This document shows, piece by piece, positions 35,000-43,897 of a stretch of 52,244 bases of DNA (its first letter is position 1; every line of letters starts with the position of its first letter). The stretch spans positions 1 to 52,244 of the forward strand of contig NZ_JAELTT010000030.1 in the NCBI RefSeq assembly GCF_016428975.1, written 5' to 3'. Under the pieces are notes generated by a model that was given only the letters and a program-made list of their open reading frames with translations, had not been told where the DNA came from and did no database searches. Position numbers and translations under genes: made by a program. This DNA comes from Dyella sp. ASV21. GTDB lineage: Bacteria; Pseudomonadota; Gammaproteobacteria; Xanthomonadales; Rhodanobacteraceae.

Positions 35000-35308
35000 A
35001 CCCGTCGCGGATGGCGCGGCCCGCAGGGCGCGTCATCCAGCCGCATCGTCCATCGGCATCAGGTACGGAATGACGTGAGTCATCCCTGCGCGCCGTGAAC
35101 GGTGACGCTCAGCGTGAGTAGCCCATCTTTCCGACGGTGCCTGGATGCTGCGTTGCACGATGACGAGGTAATTTCTCTCGATCATGCTGCCGCGCCTACG
35201 TAGGAACATGCCCTCGTTCGGGTCCGCGCAGGAACATGCGCAACCCGTCATGGAGGTTCCTGCGCCCGGCGCGCGGGGGCGCGCCATCCAAAAACGATGG
35301 GGAGAAGC
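35000..35308. other. Intergenic region and leader of the TonB receptor
   Basis: This 309-base gap contains no gene. It holds an imperfect hairpin after eda (about 35009-35038), a direct repeat of GGAACATG (35203 and 35231), and the inverted repeat annotated separately. GGGGAG at 35299-35304 is a strong ribosome binding site for the ATG at 35309. Confidence 0.5.
35226..35265. repeat. Inverted repeat GCGCAGGAAC in TonB receptor leader
   Basis: Perfect 10-base arms (35226-35235 and 35256-35265) are separated by 20 bases, so arm centres are 30 bases or about three helical turns apart. This fits a dimeric regulator's site or an mRNA hairpin 34 bases before the ribosome binding site. Confidence 0.6.
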
Positions 35309-38269
35309 ATGAGTTATCGCCGCCGCTTGCCGCAGGTGTCCGTCGCGCATTTCGATCGATGGCGCCGGCGTCCGTTGACCGTGGCCTGCGCCACGGCCCT
35401 GTTTGCTGTGATGAGCGCCGGCCAGGCGCATGCGCAGGTCGCGCCCGCCAACAACGGCCAGGACCCGGGCAGTGCCGCGCCGGCCAAGGACCAGGCGGCC
35501 ACGCCGTCCAAGCCGGTGGCAAAAACCCAAACCAAGTCCGAGAACAGCGCCAAGAACCTGGATGCCATCGTGGTCACCGGTATCGCCGGCAGCATCCAGA
35601 ACGCGGTGGCGGCCAAGCAAAATTCGGACAACATCATCGAGGCGATTTCGGCCGAGGACATCGGCAAGCTGCCCGACGCCAGCATCGCCGAGAGTCTGGC
35701 GCGCCTCCCGGGCCTGGCCACGCAGCGCGTGGACGGTCGCGCCAACCAGATCTCCATTCGCGGCCTGTCGCCGGACTTTGCCGGCACCACGCTCAACGGT
35801 CGCGAACAGGCCACTATCGGCGAGAACCGTGGCGTGGAATACGACCAGTATCCGGCCGAACTGATCAGCGGCGCGGCGGTATACAAGACCCCCGATGCGA
35901 GCCTGATCGGCCAGGGCCTGTCCGGCACGGTGGATCTGCACACCATCAAGCCGCTGGACCTGCCCGGTCGCGCGATGGCGGCCAACCTGCGCGGCGAAAC
36001 CACTAGCAATGGCAACCTCAAGGCCGGTGGCGACGTGGGCGACCTGGGCCATCGCGCCAGCTTCTCCTACATTGACCAGTTCCTCGATCACACGCTGGGC
36101 GTGGCGGTGGGCTTTGCCCAGCTCGATTCGCCCATCCAGGAAAAGCAGTACCAGGCCTGGTGGTGGAGTGTGGATAACGGTCCGGCCGGCATCGAGCAGA
36201 ACTGGGGTGGGCCGCATACGCCGGGCCTGCCCGACAACGTGCTTTCGCAGGAGGGCATGCAGTTGCGCGCGCAGTCAGAGAACCAGCTGCGCAATGGCTT
36301 GATGGCGGTCATCGAGTGGGCGCCGAACGACGTCTACCACTCCACCCTGGATATGTACTATTCAACCTTCAACGAGAAGAAGTACACCAACGGCGTGCAA
36401 TGGTCGAGCAGTCCGTACAACACCAACGGTCTGCCCACCTATGGCAACGTGGGCGTTACACCGGCATCGCCATACCCCATCGTCACCTCCGGCTCGATGA
36501 GCAACATCGCGCCCATCCTGCAGAACGAGTACACCAAGGAAAAGGACAAGCTGTTTTCCGTCGGTTGGAACAACCAGGTGGACTTCGGCCACGGCTGGTC
36601 GGGCACGGCCGATCTCTCCTACTCCACCGCGCGCAAGCACCTGCAGGATGCCTACCTGTTCGGCGGACTGGCGGGCAGGCCCACCACCAGCGTGGATTTC
36701 AACACCCCGACCAGCGACGGCTACCCGGATTTCCGTCCGGCGGTGGACCTGTCCAACCCGGGCAATGTGGTGTTCACCGACCCGGACAACTATGGCTACA
36801 ACGGCCGCGAGGAATGGGACAGCCAGAAGGACACCATCAAAGCGATTCGCCTGCAGGTGAGTCACCCCGTGGGCTGGATCTTCTCCACCGCTGACGTGGG
36901 CGTGAACTATTCGGACCGCAAGAAGACCAAGCAGGCCGATGTGTACTTCGCCTGGCTCAACGGCAACGGCAGCGGTACGCCAGACAGCCCGTACCTGCCC
37001 TCCTTCAGCGCGCCCATCGGCGGTAACTTCCTGTACGGCCCTACCTCGCTGAGCTACGGCGGCATTCCCGGCATCATCAACTACAACGTGCTGAGCGCGC
37101 TGGCCAACCAGTTTTATCTCACGCCCGAAAATGGTCAGGGCGATTGGAGTCGCAACTACTCCGTCGAGGAGAAGGTGCCGGTTGCCTACGTCAAGTTCAA
37201 TATCGACACCATGCTCGGCGACGTACCGTTGCGCGGCAACATGGGCGTGCAGTTCGTGCATACCGATCAGTCGTCCAGCGCGTTCCAGACCAATGGCAAT
37301 ACGCTGGTGGGCACCCTTGCCGGCGGCGCGGTGTACAACAACGTGCTGCCCAGCTTGAACCTGGTGGCGCAGATCACCGATAGCCAATACCTGCGCTTTG
37401 GCCTGGCCAAGACCATGGCACGTGGCCGCATCGACGATGAGAAAGTGGCGTCCAGTGCCTATGTGGCCCGCGTGACCGATGGTCCGGCGGCCGGGCAGGT
37501 GCTGTGGACGGGTAGCGGCGGTAACCCGCAGCTCAAGCCATACGTTGCGGTGGGCACGGATATCTCGTGGGAGAAATATTTCGGCAAGGCCAGCTACGTA
37601 GCGGTCGCGGTGTTCAACAAGAACCTGTTGAACTACATCTACAACAAGACCGTGCTGGACTTTAACTTTGCCCAGGCCGGCTACATCAACAACACGCCGA
37701 CCCTGGTGCCCAGCAGCGATATCGGTTCGTTCACTCGTCCGGAGAACGGCACGGGCGGCAAGATGCAGGGCCTGGAGTTGTCTGGTGCGTTCGAAGGCGC
37801 GTTGCTGACGCCGACGCTGGATGGCTTTGGTGTGCAGGCGAACTTCTCGCTCACCAACAGCGATATTCCGGAAAGCTCCGTGTCGTCGATTCCGGGCGCG
37901 CCGGCAACGCTGCCCGGCCTCTCGCGCAAGGTGGCAAATCTGGCGTTCTATTACGAGAAGTACGGCTGGTCCGTGCGTATCGCCGAGCGTTATCGCTCCT
38001 CGTTCACGGGTGAAGCCGTGGCGCTGTTCGATCAGCTCGGCTACACCACCATCCTGGCCGACAGGCAGACCGACTTTCAGGCGGGTTACGCGTTCAGCGA
38101 AGGACGCTGGAATGGCTTGTCCGTGCTGCTGCAGGTGAACAACCTCAGCAACTCGCCGGCCAAGACGCGTCAGATCTCCGCGTTGCCCAACAACGTGCAG
38201 GTATCGCGCCCCCTGGAGTACGACACCTGGGGTCGTACGGTGATGTTCGGCATCAACTACAAACTGTAA
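35309..38269 (+). CDS. TonB-dependent receptor, Xanthomonas/Caulobacter type
   Basis: The 986-residue precursor has a signal peptide (about 1-37, ending GQAHAQ), a Pro/Ala/Lys-rich linker, a TonB box-like AIVVTGI at about 87-93, and the plug signature NSDNIIEAISAEDIGKLPDASIAESLARLPG split at 108-138. This is the TonB-Xanth-Caul pattern (TIGR01782), often linked to carbohydrate uptake. A long 22-strand barrel follows and ends with RTVMFGINYKL. The start was set by the strong GGGGAG four bases before the ATG; an ATG at 35297 overlaps that site. Its position right after zwf-pgl-edd-eda suggests that it imports an oligosaccharide whose sugars feed that pathway. The ligand is not predictable, and no TBDR-linked hydrolase is nearby. 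Confidence 0.92.
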   Translation: MSYRRRLPQVSVAHFDRWRRRPLTVACATALFAVMSAGQAHAQVAPANNGQDPGSAAPAKDQAATPSKPVAKTQTKSENSAKNLDAIVVTGIAGSIQNAVAAKQNSDNIIEAISAEDIGKLPDASIAESLARLPGLATQRVDGRANQISIRGLSPDFAGTTLNGREQATIGENRGVEYDQYPAELISGAAVYKTPDASLIGQGLSGTVDLHTIKPLDLPGRAMAANLRGETTSNGNLKAGGDVGDLGHRASFSYIDQFLDHTLGVAVGFAQLDSPIQEKQYQAWWWSVDNGPAGIEQNWGGPHTPGLPDNVLSQEGMQLRAQSENQLRNGLMAVIEWAPNDVYHSTLDMYYSTFNEKKYTNGVQWSSSPYNTNGLPTYGNVGVTPASPYPIVTSGSMSNIAPILQNEYTKEKDKLFSVGWNNQVDFGHGWSGTADLSYSTARKHLQDAYLFGGLAGRPTTSVDFNTPTSDGYPDFRPAVDLSNPGNVVFTDPDNYGYNGREEWDSQKDTIKAIRLQVSHPVGWIFSTADVGVNYSDRKKTKQADVYFAWLNGNGSGTPDSPYLPSFSAPIGGNFLYGPTSLSYGGIPGIINYNVLSALANQFYLTPENGQGDWSRNYSVEEKVPVAYVKFNIDTMLGDVPLRGNMGVQFVHTDQSSSAFQTNGNTLVGTLAGGAVYNNVLPSLNLVAQITDSQYLRFGLAKTMARGRIDDEKVASSAYVARVTDGPAAGQVLWTGSGGNPQLKPYVAVGTDISWEKYFGKASYVAVAVFNKNLLNYIYNKTVLDFNFAQAGYINNTPTLVPSSDIGSFTRPENGTGGKMQGLELSGAFEGALLTPTLDGFGVQANFSLTNSDIPESSVSSIPGAPATLPGLSRKVANLAFYYEKYGWSVRIAERYRSSFTGEAVALFDQLGYTTILADRQTDFQAGYAFSEGRWNGLSVLLQVNNLSNSPAKTRQISALPNNVQVSRPLEYDTWGRTVMFGINYKL

Positions 38270-38275
38270 AAATCA

Positions 38276-38304
38276 GCCGGGGCGTTCTCGACGAACGCCC
38301 CGGC
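38276..38304 (+). terminator. Hairpin after the TonB receptor gene
   Basis: Perfect 12-base arms (GCCGGGGCGTTC, 38276-38287, with 38293-38304) enclose a five-base loop, seven bases after the stop codon. There is no T-run. Confidence 0.7.
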
Positions 38305-38363
38305 GCTGACGCCGTACTAACGGCGCGCGGTGTTGAATGGGTGGACCACACGGAGGGACACAC

Positions 38364-38894
38364 ATGAACAAGCGCATCGGCAGTATCTCGACCACCTGCG
38401 TAGCCATCGCGCTCAGCCTCGCCTGCAGCACGGGTGGCGCGCAGGACCTGGGCAAACTGGGCAGCATGATCCCGGGCGGCGGTTCGATGGCCTCGGGCAG
38501 CATGGGCAATGTGGCGGGCCTGCTCGAATTCTGCGTGAAGAACAATTACCTCGGTGGTGACTCGGGTGCTTCCGGCATCAAGGATCAGCTGATGGGCAAG
38601 CTGGGCGGCGGTTCCAGCGCCTCCAACGGCAAGAGCAGCTCCAGTTCCAGTGCCAGCGACATGCTCGGCCAGCTCACCGGCGGCAAGGCGAAATCCTCCA
38701 GCGACAGCATGGCCAGCAGCGGCGGGGCCAGCAACGACCCTGGCTACCTTAGCGGCGCCAAGGGCATCCTGCAGGGCAGCAACGGACAGAGCACCGACCT
38801 CAACAGCCTGGGCGGCGGTTCCAGTGACATGAAGTCCAAACTCACCAAGAAGGTGTGCGATACGGTGCTCAAGCAGGGCAAGTCATTCCTGTAA
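38364..38894 (+). CDS. Exported DUF2501 family protein (YjjA-like)
   Basis: The 176-residue protein has a signal peptide (MNKRIGSISTTCVAIALSL, cleavage probably near GGAQ-D). The mature part is rich in Ser and Gly, with two low-complexity stretches, framed by conserved segments: GNVAGLLEFCVKNNYL (about 48-63) and KLTKKVCDTVLKQGKSFL at the C-terminus. These match the DUF2501 pattern of Escherichia coli YjjA, a periplasmic protein of unknown function. The two cysteines could form a disulfide. CGGAGGG six bases before the ATG sets the start. It is separated from the TonB receptor by a terminator-like hairpin and is convergent with the SURF1 gene. Confidence 0.82.
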   Translation: MNKRIGSISTTCVAIALSLACSTGGAQDLGKLGSMIPGGGSMASGSMGNVAGLLEFCVKNNYLGGDSGASGIKDQLMGKLGGGSSASNGKSSSSSSASDMLGQLTGGKAKSSSDSMASSGGASNDPGYLSGAKGILQGSNGQSTDLNSLGGGSSDMKSKLTKKVCDTVLKQGKSFL

Positions 38895-38910
38895 CGACTT
38901 GCGCCGGGAT

Positions 38911-39678
38911 TCAGCGCCGGGCACGCAGCCGGCGCTCGTCGCGCACCACATACACGCCCGCGCCCAACACCATCAACGCCAGCACGTACCAGGTGATCAG
39001 GTAGCTGAGATGGTTGTTGGGAAAGTTCACCACGGTAAGGCCGCCTTGCGGCCATGCGGGCTTGCCGGCGTCGAGCGTGCCCGGCGCGGCGTCCTCGTCC
39101 ACGAAGTACGGAGCCACGTGTTGCAGGCCGCGCGTCTGCGCGATGGCGGCCACGTCACGCGTGTACCAGCTGTCGCGCGCCGGATCGTTGTGGCGAAAGG
39201 TGACCGCCGGCTCGCTCAGGCGCAGCAGGCCGGTCACCGTGACGTCGCCGACGGGGGCCGTGGCGCAGGCGTTCTTCAGGCCGCACCAATCGGTGGGCAC
39301 GAAGCCGCGGTTGACCAGCACGATGGAGCCATCGGCTTGTTGCAGCGGCAGCAGCACCCAATAGCCGCTGCCCAGTTCGGTGGCGGCCCATACCAGGGTG
39401 CGGCGATCGCTGAGGAAGTGGCCTTGCAGGCGCACATGCAAATACTCAGCCGTCTGCGCATTCACGCCGGCCCATTGCGCGGGGCCGGGTGCGTCGGTGG
39501 GCGGTGCGTGCACGCGCGCATCCACACGGGCGATCAGGTCCCGCTTCCAGGCAAGGCGATATACCTGCCAGGTGCCCAAGGCGATAAAGCCGGCGAACAA
39601 CACCACGCCCAACAGGGCGAGCAGGCTCAACGCCAGGGCGCCGCGCGGCTGGCGGCCCGATTCTTCGGTGGAACTCAT
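38911..39678 (-). CDS. SURF1 family oxidase assembly protein
   Basis: The 255-residue protein has the SURF1 plan: a first membrane helix (about 15-36, with FIALGTWQVYRLAWKRDLI just after it), a large periplasmic domain (GHFLSDRRTL, then GYWVLLPLQQADGSIVLVNRGFVP) and a second helix near the C-terminus (HLSYLITWYVLALMVLGAGVYV). The G-x-W-Q-x-x-R motif and the late NNHLSY-x-x-(T/Q)W motif are diagnostic. SURF1 proteins help insert haem a into aa3-type oxidases; here the gene is the last of a cyoABCD operon, 40 bases after cyoD, where a role for haem o insertion can be inferred. No cyoE is in the window. Confidence 0.92.
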   Translation of the reverse strand: MSSTEESGRQPRGALALSLLALLGVVLFAGFIALGTWQVYRLAWKRDLIARVDARVHAPPTDAPGPAQWAGVNAQTAEYLHVRLQGHFLSDRRTLVWAATELGSGYWVLLPLQQADGSIVLVNRGFVPTDWCGLKNACATAPVGDVTVTGLLRLSEPAVTFRHNDPARDSWYTRDVAAIAQTRGLQHVAPYFVDEDAAPGTLDAGKPAWPQGGLTVVNFPNNHLSYLITWYVLALMVLGAGVYVVRDERRLRARR

Positions 39679-39718
39679 GAATGACTCACGATAGTGATGG
39701 AGCGGCCTGCGTGAGGAT

Positions 39719-40102
39719 TCACGGCAGGTTGGCGGGGTTCATCAGCGGCATCATGTTGTTGTTGAGGTGATACATGATCCAGATGGAACCGCTCAGCGTG
39801 ATGACGACCAGCACGATGGTAAAGACCAAGGCCAGCATGTTCCAGCCGCCCTCGGACTTCGCGTTCATGTGCAGGAAGTAGATCATATGCACCACGATCT
39901 GCACCGCCGCCAGTGCGAGGATTACCACCGCCGCCGTGCTCGACTTGGCGATGACGTGTCCCATCACCAGCCAGAAGGGGATGACGGTGAGAATCACCGA
40001 CGCCACGAAGCCGGTCATGTAGCCGCCAAAGGTGGCGTGGATGCCCAGGTCGTCGTGACCATGATGATCGTGGTGGGCGTGCTGCGTATCGTGCGAACTC
40101 AT
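39719..40102 (-). CDS. cyoD: Cytochrome bo3 ubiquinol oxidase subunit IV
   Basis: The 127-residue membrane protein has three helices (about 29-47, 55-78, 88-112). The sequence GGYMTGFVASVILTVIPFW and HMIYFLHMNAKSEGGWN is typical of CyoD. It starts with an unusual His-rich tail (DTQHAHHDHHGHDD), which could bind a metal. The ATG at 40102 overlaps the cyoC stop (ATGA), indicating translational coupling. CyoD helps assembly of the CuB site in subunit I. Confidence 0.95.
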   Translation of the reverse strand: MSSHDTQHAHHDHHGHDDLGIHATFGGYMTGFVASVILTVIPFWLVMGHVIAKSSTAAVVILALAAVQIVVHMIYFLHMNAKSEGGWNMLALVFTIVLVVITLSGSIWIMYHLNNNMMPLMNPANLP

Positions 40103-40737
40103 GGCAGCACTCCCATCAGATAGACAAAGCTGAATACGCCCACCCACACCACGTCGAGGAAGTGCCAGAACATGGACAGGCACATCAGGCGTCGCTTGTT
40201 GGCCGGGATCAATCCTTTCTTCGCCACCTGCGTCATCAGCACGATCAGCCACAGGATGCCGCAGGTGACGTGCAGCCCGTGCGTGCCCACCAGGGTGAAG
40301 AATGAGGACAGGAACGCGCTGCGCTGGGGACCCGCACCGATGCTGATGAGGTGGGCAAACTCGCGCAACTCCAGCGTGATGAAGCCGGCGCCCAGCAGAC
40401 CGGTAATGGCCAGCCAGATCATCATGCTGCGCTGGCGGTCGCGCTGCATCTCCAGCACCGCGAAGCCATAGGTGATGGAGGAAAGCAGCAGCAGCGAGGT
40501 GTTTACGGCGACTGCCGGCAACTCCAGCACCTCGGCGGCACTGGGCCCGCCCGCGTACTCGCGCCCCAGCACACCATAGGTGGCGAACAGGCAGGCGAAG
40601 ATGAGGCAGTCGCTCATCAGGTACACCCAGAAGCCCAGCAGCGTACCGTTAGGCACGTGGCTCTCGGTGGTCTCGTAGAACGCCAGCGGTGGCGCCGTAG
40701 CGCCGCTGGCCGGATAGCTCGTGGATAGCTCAGACAT
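40099..40737 (-). CDS. cyoC: Cytochrome bo3 ubiquinol oxidase subunit III
   Basis: The 212-residue protein has five membrane helices and the subunit III signature ([20 protein letters not shown], about 34-53; [14 protein letters not shown], about 149-162; [21 protein letters not shown] at the end). It lacks the first two helices of aa3-type subunit III, as in E. coli CyoC. The start overlaps the end of cyoB by eight bases and its stop overlaps cyoD, so the operon is tightly coupled. Confidence 0.96.
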   Translation of the reverse strand: MSELSTSYPASGATAPPLAFYETTESHVPNGTLLGFWVYLMSDCLIFACLFATYGVLGREYAGGPSAAEVLELPAVAVNTSLLLLSSITYGFAVLEMQRDRQRSMMIWLAITGLLGAGFITLELREFAHLISIGAGPQRSAFLSSFFTLVGTHGLHVTCGILWLIVLMTQVAKKGLIPANKRRLMCLSMFWHFLDVVWVGVFSFVYLMGVLP

Positions 40738-42733
40738 GGCGGGCCATCAGCTCCGTACGGGATGTCTCGACGCGGCGCACTTCATCCGCCGTCAGGTAAT
40801 AGTCGCGGTGATAGTTGAAGGTGTGCGCGATCGCCACGACCACGATGGCCGCGAACGACACGATGGCGACCAGCCACATGTACCAGACCATGGCGAAGCC
40901 GAAGACGAAGCTCAGGCCCGCCAACGTGATGCCGGCACCGGTATTCAGCGGCATGTGGATGGGGATGAAGCCATCCAGCGGTCGCTGGTAGTGATGCTTC
41001 TTCATCATCCACCATGCGTCGTGGTCGTGCACCAGCGGCGTGAAGGCAAAGTTGTACTTGGGCGGCGGCGACGAGGTGGACCACTCCAGCGTGCGGCCAT
41101 TCCACGGATCGCCGGTGACATCGCGCAGCGCTTCGCGCCGGCGGAAGCTCACCACGAACTGGATGATCATGCTGGCGATGCCCAGCAGTATCAGGAACGC
41201 GCCGAACGCAGCCAGTACGAACCAGATCTGCAGCGCCGGGTCGGTGAAGTGACTCAGGCGTCGCGTCACGCCCATCAGGCCGAGGACATACAGCGGCATA
41301 AAGGCGAAGTAGAAGCCCACCACCCAGAACCAGAACGCGCACTTGCCCCAGAACGGGTCTAGCTTGAAGCCGAATGCCTTGGGGAACCAGTAAGTGATGC
41401 CGGCGAACAGGCCGAACACCACGCCACCGATGATCACGTTATGAAAGTGCGCGATCAGGAACAGGCTGTTGTGCAGCGAGAAGTCCGCCGGAGGCACCGC
41501 CAGCAGCACGCCCGTCATGCCACCGATGACGAAGGTGACCATGAACGCGAGCACCCACATCATCGGCACTTCGAACTCCACCCTGCCGCGATACATGGTG
41601 AACAGCCAGTTGAAGATCTTCGCCCCGGTGGGAATGGAGATGATCATGGTGGTAATGCCAAAGAACGAATTGACGCTGGCACCCGAGCCCATGGTGAAAA
41701 AGTGGTGCAGCCACACCAGGTACGACAACACCGTGATCACCACCGTGGCGTACACCATCGAGGTGTAGCCAAACAGCGGCTTGCGACTGAACGTGGCGGT
41801 GACTTCGGAGAAGATACCGAATACCGGAAGCACCAGGATGTATACCTCCGGATGGCCCCAGATCCAGATCAGGTTCACGTACATCATGGCGTTGCCGCCA
41901 AGTTCGGTGGTGAAGAAATTGGTGCCCGCGTAGCGGTCCAGCGCCAGCAGCGCCAGCACCGCGGTGAGCACCGGGAAGGCCGCCACGATCAGCACGTTGG
42001 TGCACAGCGCGGTCCAGGTGAACACCGGCATCTTCATCATGGTCATGCCGGGGGCGCGCATCTTGATGATGGTCACCAGCAGATTGATGCCCGATAGCAA
42101 GGTGCCGACACCCGCGATCTGCAACGCCCATATGTAGTAATCCACGCCGGCATCGGGGCTGGAGGCGATATCCGACAACGGCGGATACGCCAGCCAGCCG
42201 GTGCGCGCGAACTCGCCCACGAACAGCGAGGCCATCACCAGCAGCGCGCCGGCCACGGTCATCCAGAAGCTGAAATTGTTGAGGAAGGGAAACGCCACAT
42301 CGCGCGCGCCGATCTGCAACGGCATCACGAAGTTCATCAACCCCGTCACCATGGGCATGGCGACGAAGAAAATCATGATGACGCCGTGCGCGGTGAAGAT
42401 CTGGTCGTAATGCTCCGGCGGCAGATACCCCATGTTGTCGCCGAAGGAGATTGCCTGTTGCGCGCGCATCATGATGGCGTCGGCGAATCCACGCAGCAGC
42501 ATGATGAAGCCGAGGATCATGTACATGATGCCGATGCGCTTGTGGTCGATGCTGGTGAACCACTCGCGCCACAGGTAGCCCCATAGCTTGAAGTAGGTAA
42601 GCACGGCGACCAGCACGAGGCCGCCAAGGGCGACCACGGCGAAGGTGCCCAGCACGATCGGTACGTGCAGCGGCAACGACTCCAGGGTGAGGCGACCGAA
42701 AATCAACGTGGTGAGGTCGGGGTGGGCAAGCAT
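40730..42733 (-). CDS. cyoB: Cytochrome bo3 ubiquinol oxidase subunit I
   Basis: The 667-residue catalytic subunit of the proton-pumping ubiquinol oxidase has about 15 helices. Haem and copper ligands are visible: the haem b His in [20 protein letters not shown] (CuB His with the cross-linked Tyr and the channel Glu), LHHFF (two CuB His) and HFHNVIIGG (haem o and haem b His). The D-channel aspartate is in [10 protein letters not shown]. The start is ATG 42733, with GGCGG eight bases upstream; a GTG at 42742 would add three residues but touches that site. Only 15 bases or so separate it from cyoA. It reduces oxygen to water at the inner membrane. Confidence 0.97.
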   Translation of the reverse strand: MLAHPDLTTLIFGRLTLESLPLHVPIVLGTFAVVALGGLVLVAVLTYFKLWGYLWREWFTSIDHKRIGIMYMILGFIMLLRGFADAIMMRAQQAISFGDNMGYLPPEHYDQIFTAHGVIMIFFVAMPMVTGLMNFVMPLQIGARDVAFPFLNNFSFWMTVAGALLVMASLFVGEFARTGWLAYPPLSDIASSPDAGVDYYIWALQIAGVGTLLSGINLLVTIIKMRAPGMTMMKMPVFTWTALCTNVLIVAAFPVLTAVLALLALDRYAGTNFFTTELGGNAMMYVNLIWIWGHPEVYILVLPVFGIFSEVTATFSRKPLFGYTSMVYATVVITVLSYLVWLHHFFTMGSGASVNSFFGITTMIISIPTGAKIFNWLFTMYRGRVEFEVPMMWVLAFMVTFVIGGMTGVLLAVPPADFSLHNSLFLIAHFHNVIIGGVVFGLFAGITYWFPKAFGFKLDPFWGKCAFWFWVVGFYFAFMPLYVLGLMGVTRRLSHFTDPALQIWFVLAAFGAFLILLGIASMIIQFVVSFRRREALRDVTGDPWNGRTLEWSTSSPPPKYNFAFTPLVHDHDAWWMMKKHHYQRPLDGFIPIHMPLNTGAGITLAGLSFVFGFAMVWYMWLVAIVSFAAIVVVAIAHTFNYHRDYYLTADEVRRVETSRTELMARHV

Positions 42734-42757
42734 CGTGGACACCGCCTGTCGCTAGAG

Positions 42758-43750
42758 TCAGTTCGAATGTGCTGGGTGGGCGGACATATCGGCCATGCCC
42801 GTCGCCGCGCTACCCATGGGCTGCGCCGCGCCGCCCTCGCCTTCCGGCTTGGGTGCATGCATGTCCATGCGGGTCATGCACGAGGGACTGTCCGGCTGAA
42901 GGCAGTGCGTGAGGATGGCTTGGTACAACCCGGGCGCTACCGAGGCATAGAAGGCCACCGGCGCGTTCTCGCTCGGCTCGGCGAGCTTCATGTAGGCATC
43001 GCGGCTGAGGTCGCCGCCGTTGGCCTTGGCCTGCGCTACCCATTGCGCGAAGCCGTCCTCGCTCACGCCGTGGAACACGAAGTGCATGCCGGAGAAGCCC
43101 TCGCCGCTGTAGTTGGCGGAGAAGCCCTGGTATTCGCCGGGCTTGTTGATGACCGCCTGCAGCGTGGTTTCCATGTTGGGCATGGCGTAGATCTGGCCAG
43201 CCAGCGCAGGGATGAAGAACGAGTTCATCACCGTGGTCGCCGTAATCTTGAACTGGATGGGCCGATCCACCGGCGCGGCCAGTTCGTTCACGGTGGCAAT
43301 GCCTTGCTCGGGGTATATGAACAGCCACTTCCAGTCGAGCGCGACGACGTTGACCACCAGCGGCCGCGCATCGGCGGGAATGGCCCGCTCGGCGTCCAGG
43401 CGCTCCAGCGGCCGATAGGGATCGAGCTTGTGCGTGCTCACCCAGGTGATGGCACCGAGTGCGATGATGATCAACAGTGGTGCGGACCAGATCAGCAGTT
43501 CGAGGATGGTGGAGTGATCCCAGTCGGGATCGTAGGTGGCCTTCTTGTTGGAGGCGCGGAAATGCCAGGCGAACCACAGCGTCAACACGATCACCGGAAC
43601 GATGATGAGTAGCATCAACACCGTGGATGTCAGGATCAGGTTCCGCTGCTGTACTGCCAGGTCGCCCGATGGCGACATCAGCACGGACTGGCAGCCCGCA
43701 AGCAGGGCGAGGGACGATAACAGCGGTGCACGGAGAGCCTTCATGGACAT
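42758..43750 (-). CDS. cyoA: Cytochrome bo3 ubiquinol oxidase subunit II (lipoprotein)
   Basis: The 330-residue subunit has a lipoprotein signal with LLAGC, Cys20 being the acylated residue. Two membrane helices follow (about 37-58 and 82-103), then a periplasmic cupredoxin-like domain with VVALDWKWLFIYPEQGIATVNELAAP and SFFIPALAGQIYAMPNM. The CuA cysteines of cytochrome c oxidases are absent, confirming a quinol oxidase. The C-terminal 60 residues are a loose Met/Pro/Gly/His-rich tail (DMHAPKPEGEGGAAQPMG), longer than needed for the fold. First gene of cyoABCD-SURF1; the divergent MFS gene begins 147 bases away. Confidence 0.96.
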   Translation of the reverse strand: MSMKALRAPLLSSLALLAGCQSVLMSPSGDLAVQQRNLILTSTVLMLLIIVPVIVLTLWFAWHFRASNKKATYDPDWDHSTILELLIWSAPLLIIIALGAITWVSTHKLDPYRPLERLDAERAIPADARPLVVNVVALDWKWLFIYPEQGIATVNELAAPVDRPIQFKITATTVMNSFFIPALAGQIYAMPNMETTLQAVINKPGEYQGFSANYSGEGFSGMHFVFHGVSEDGFAQWVAQAKANGGDLSRDAYMKLAEPSENAPVAFYASVAPGLYQAILTHCLQPDSPSCMTRMDMHAPKPEGEGGAAQPMGSAATGMADMSAHPAHSN

Positions 43751-43897
43751 GACCGATGGCGCGACCGAAGTTCTGATGGTGGAAGACGGTACGCCGATCG
43801 GCGCGAAACAGGAACAGGTGTAGCATTCCCATCACGCGGTAGGCGTGGCGATGTCGAACACTGTCGGGGTCATCCTCCCTCTTTCCGAGTAACGACT

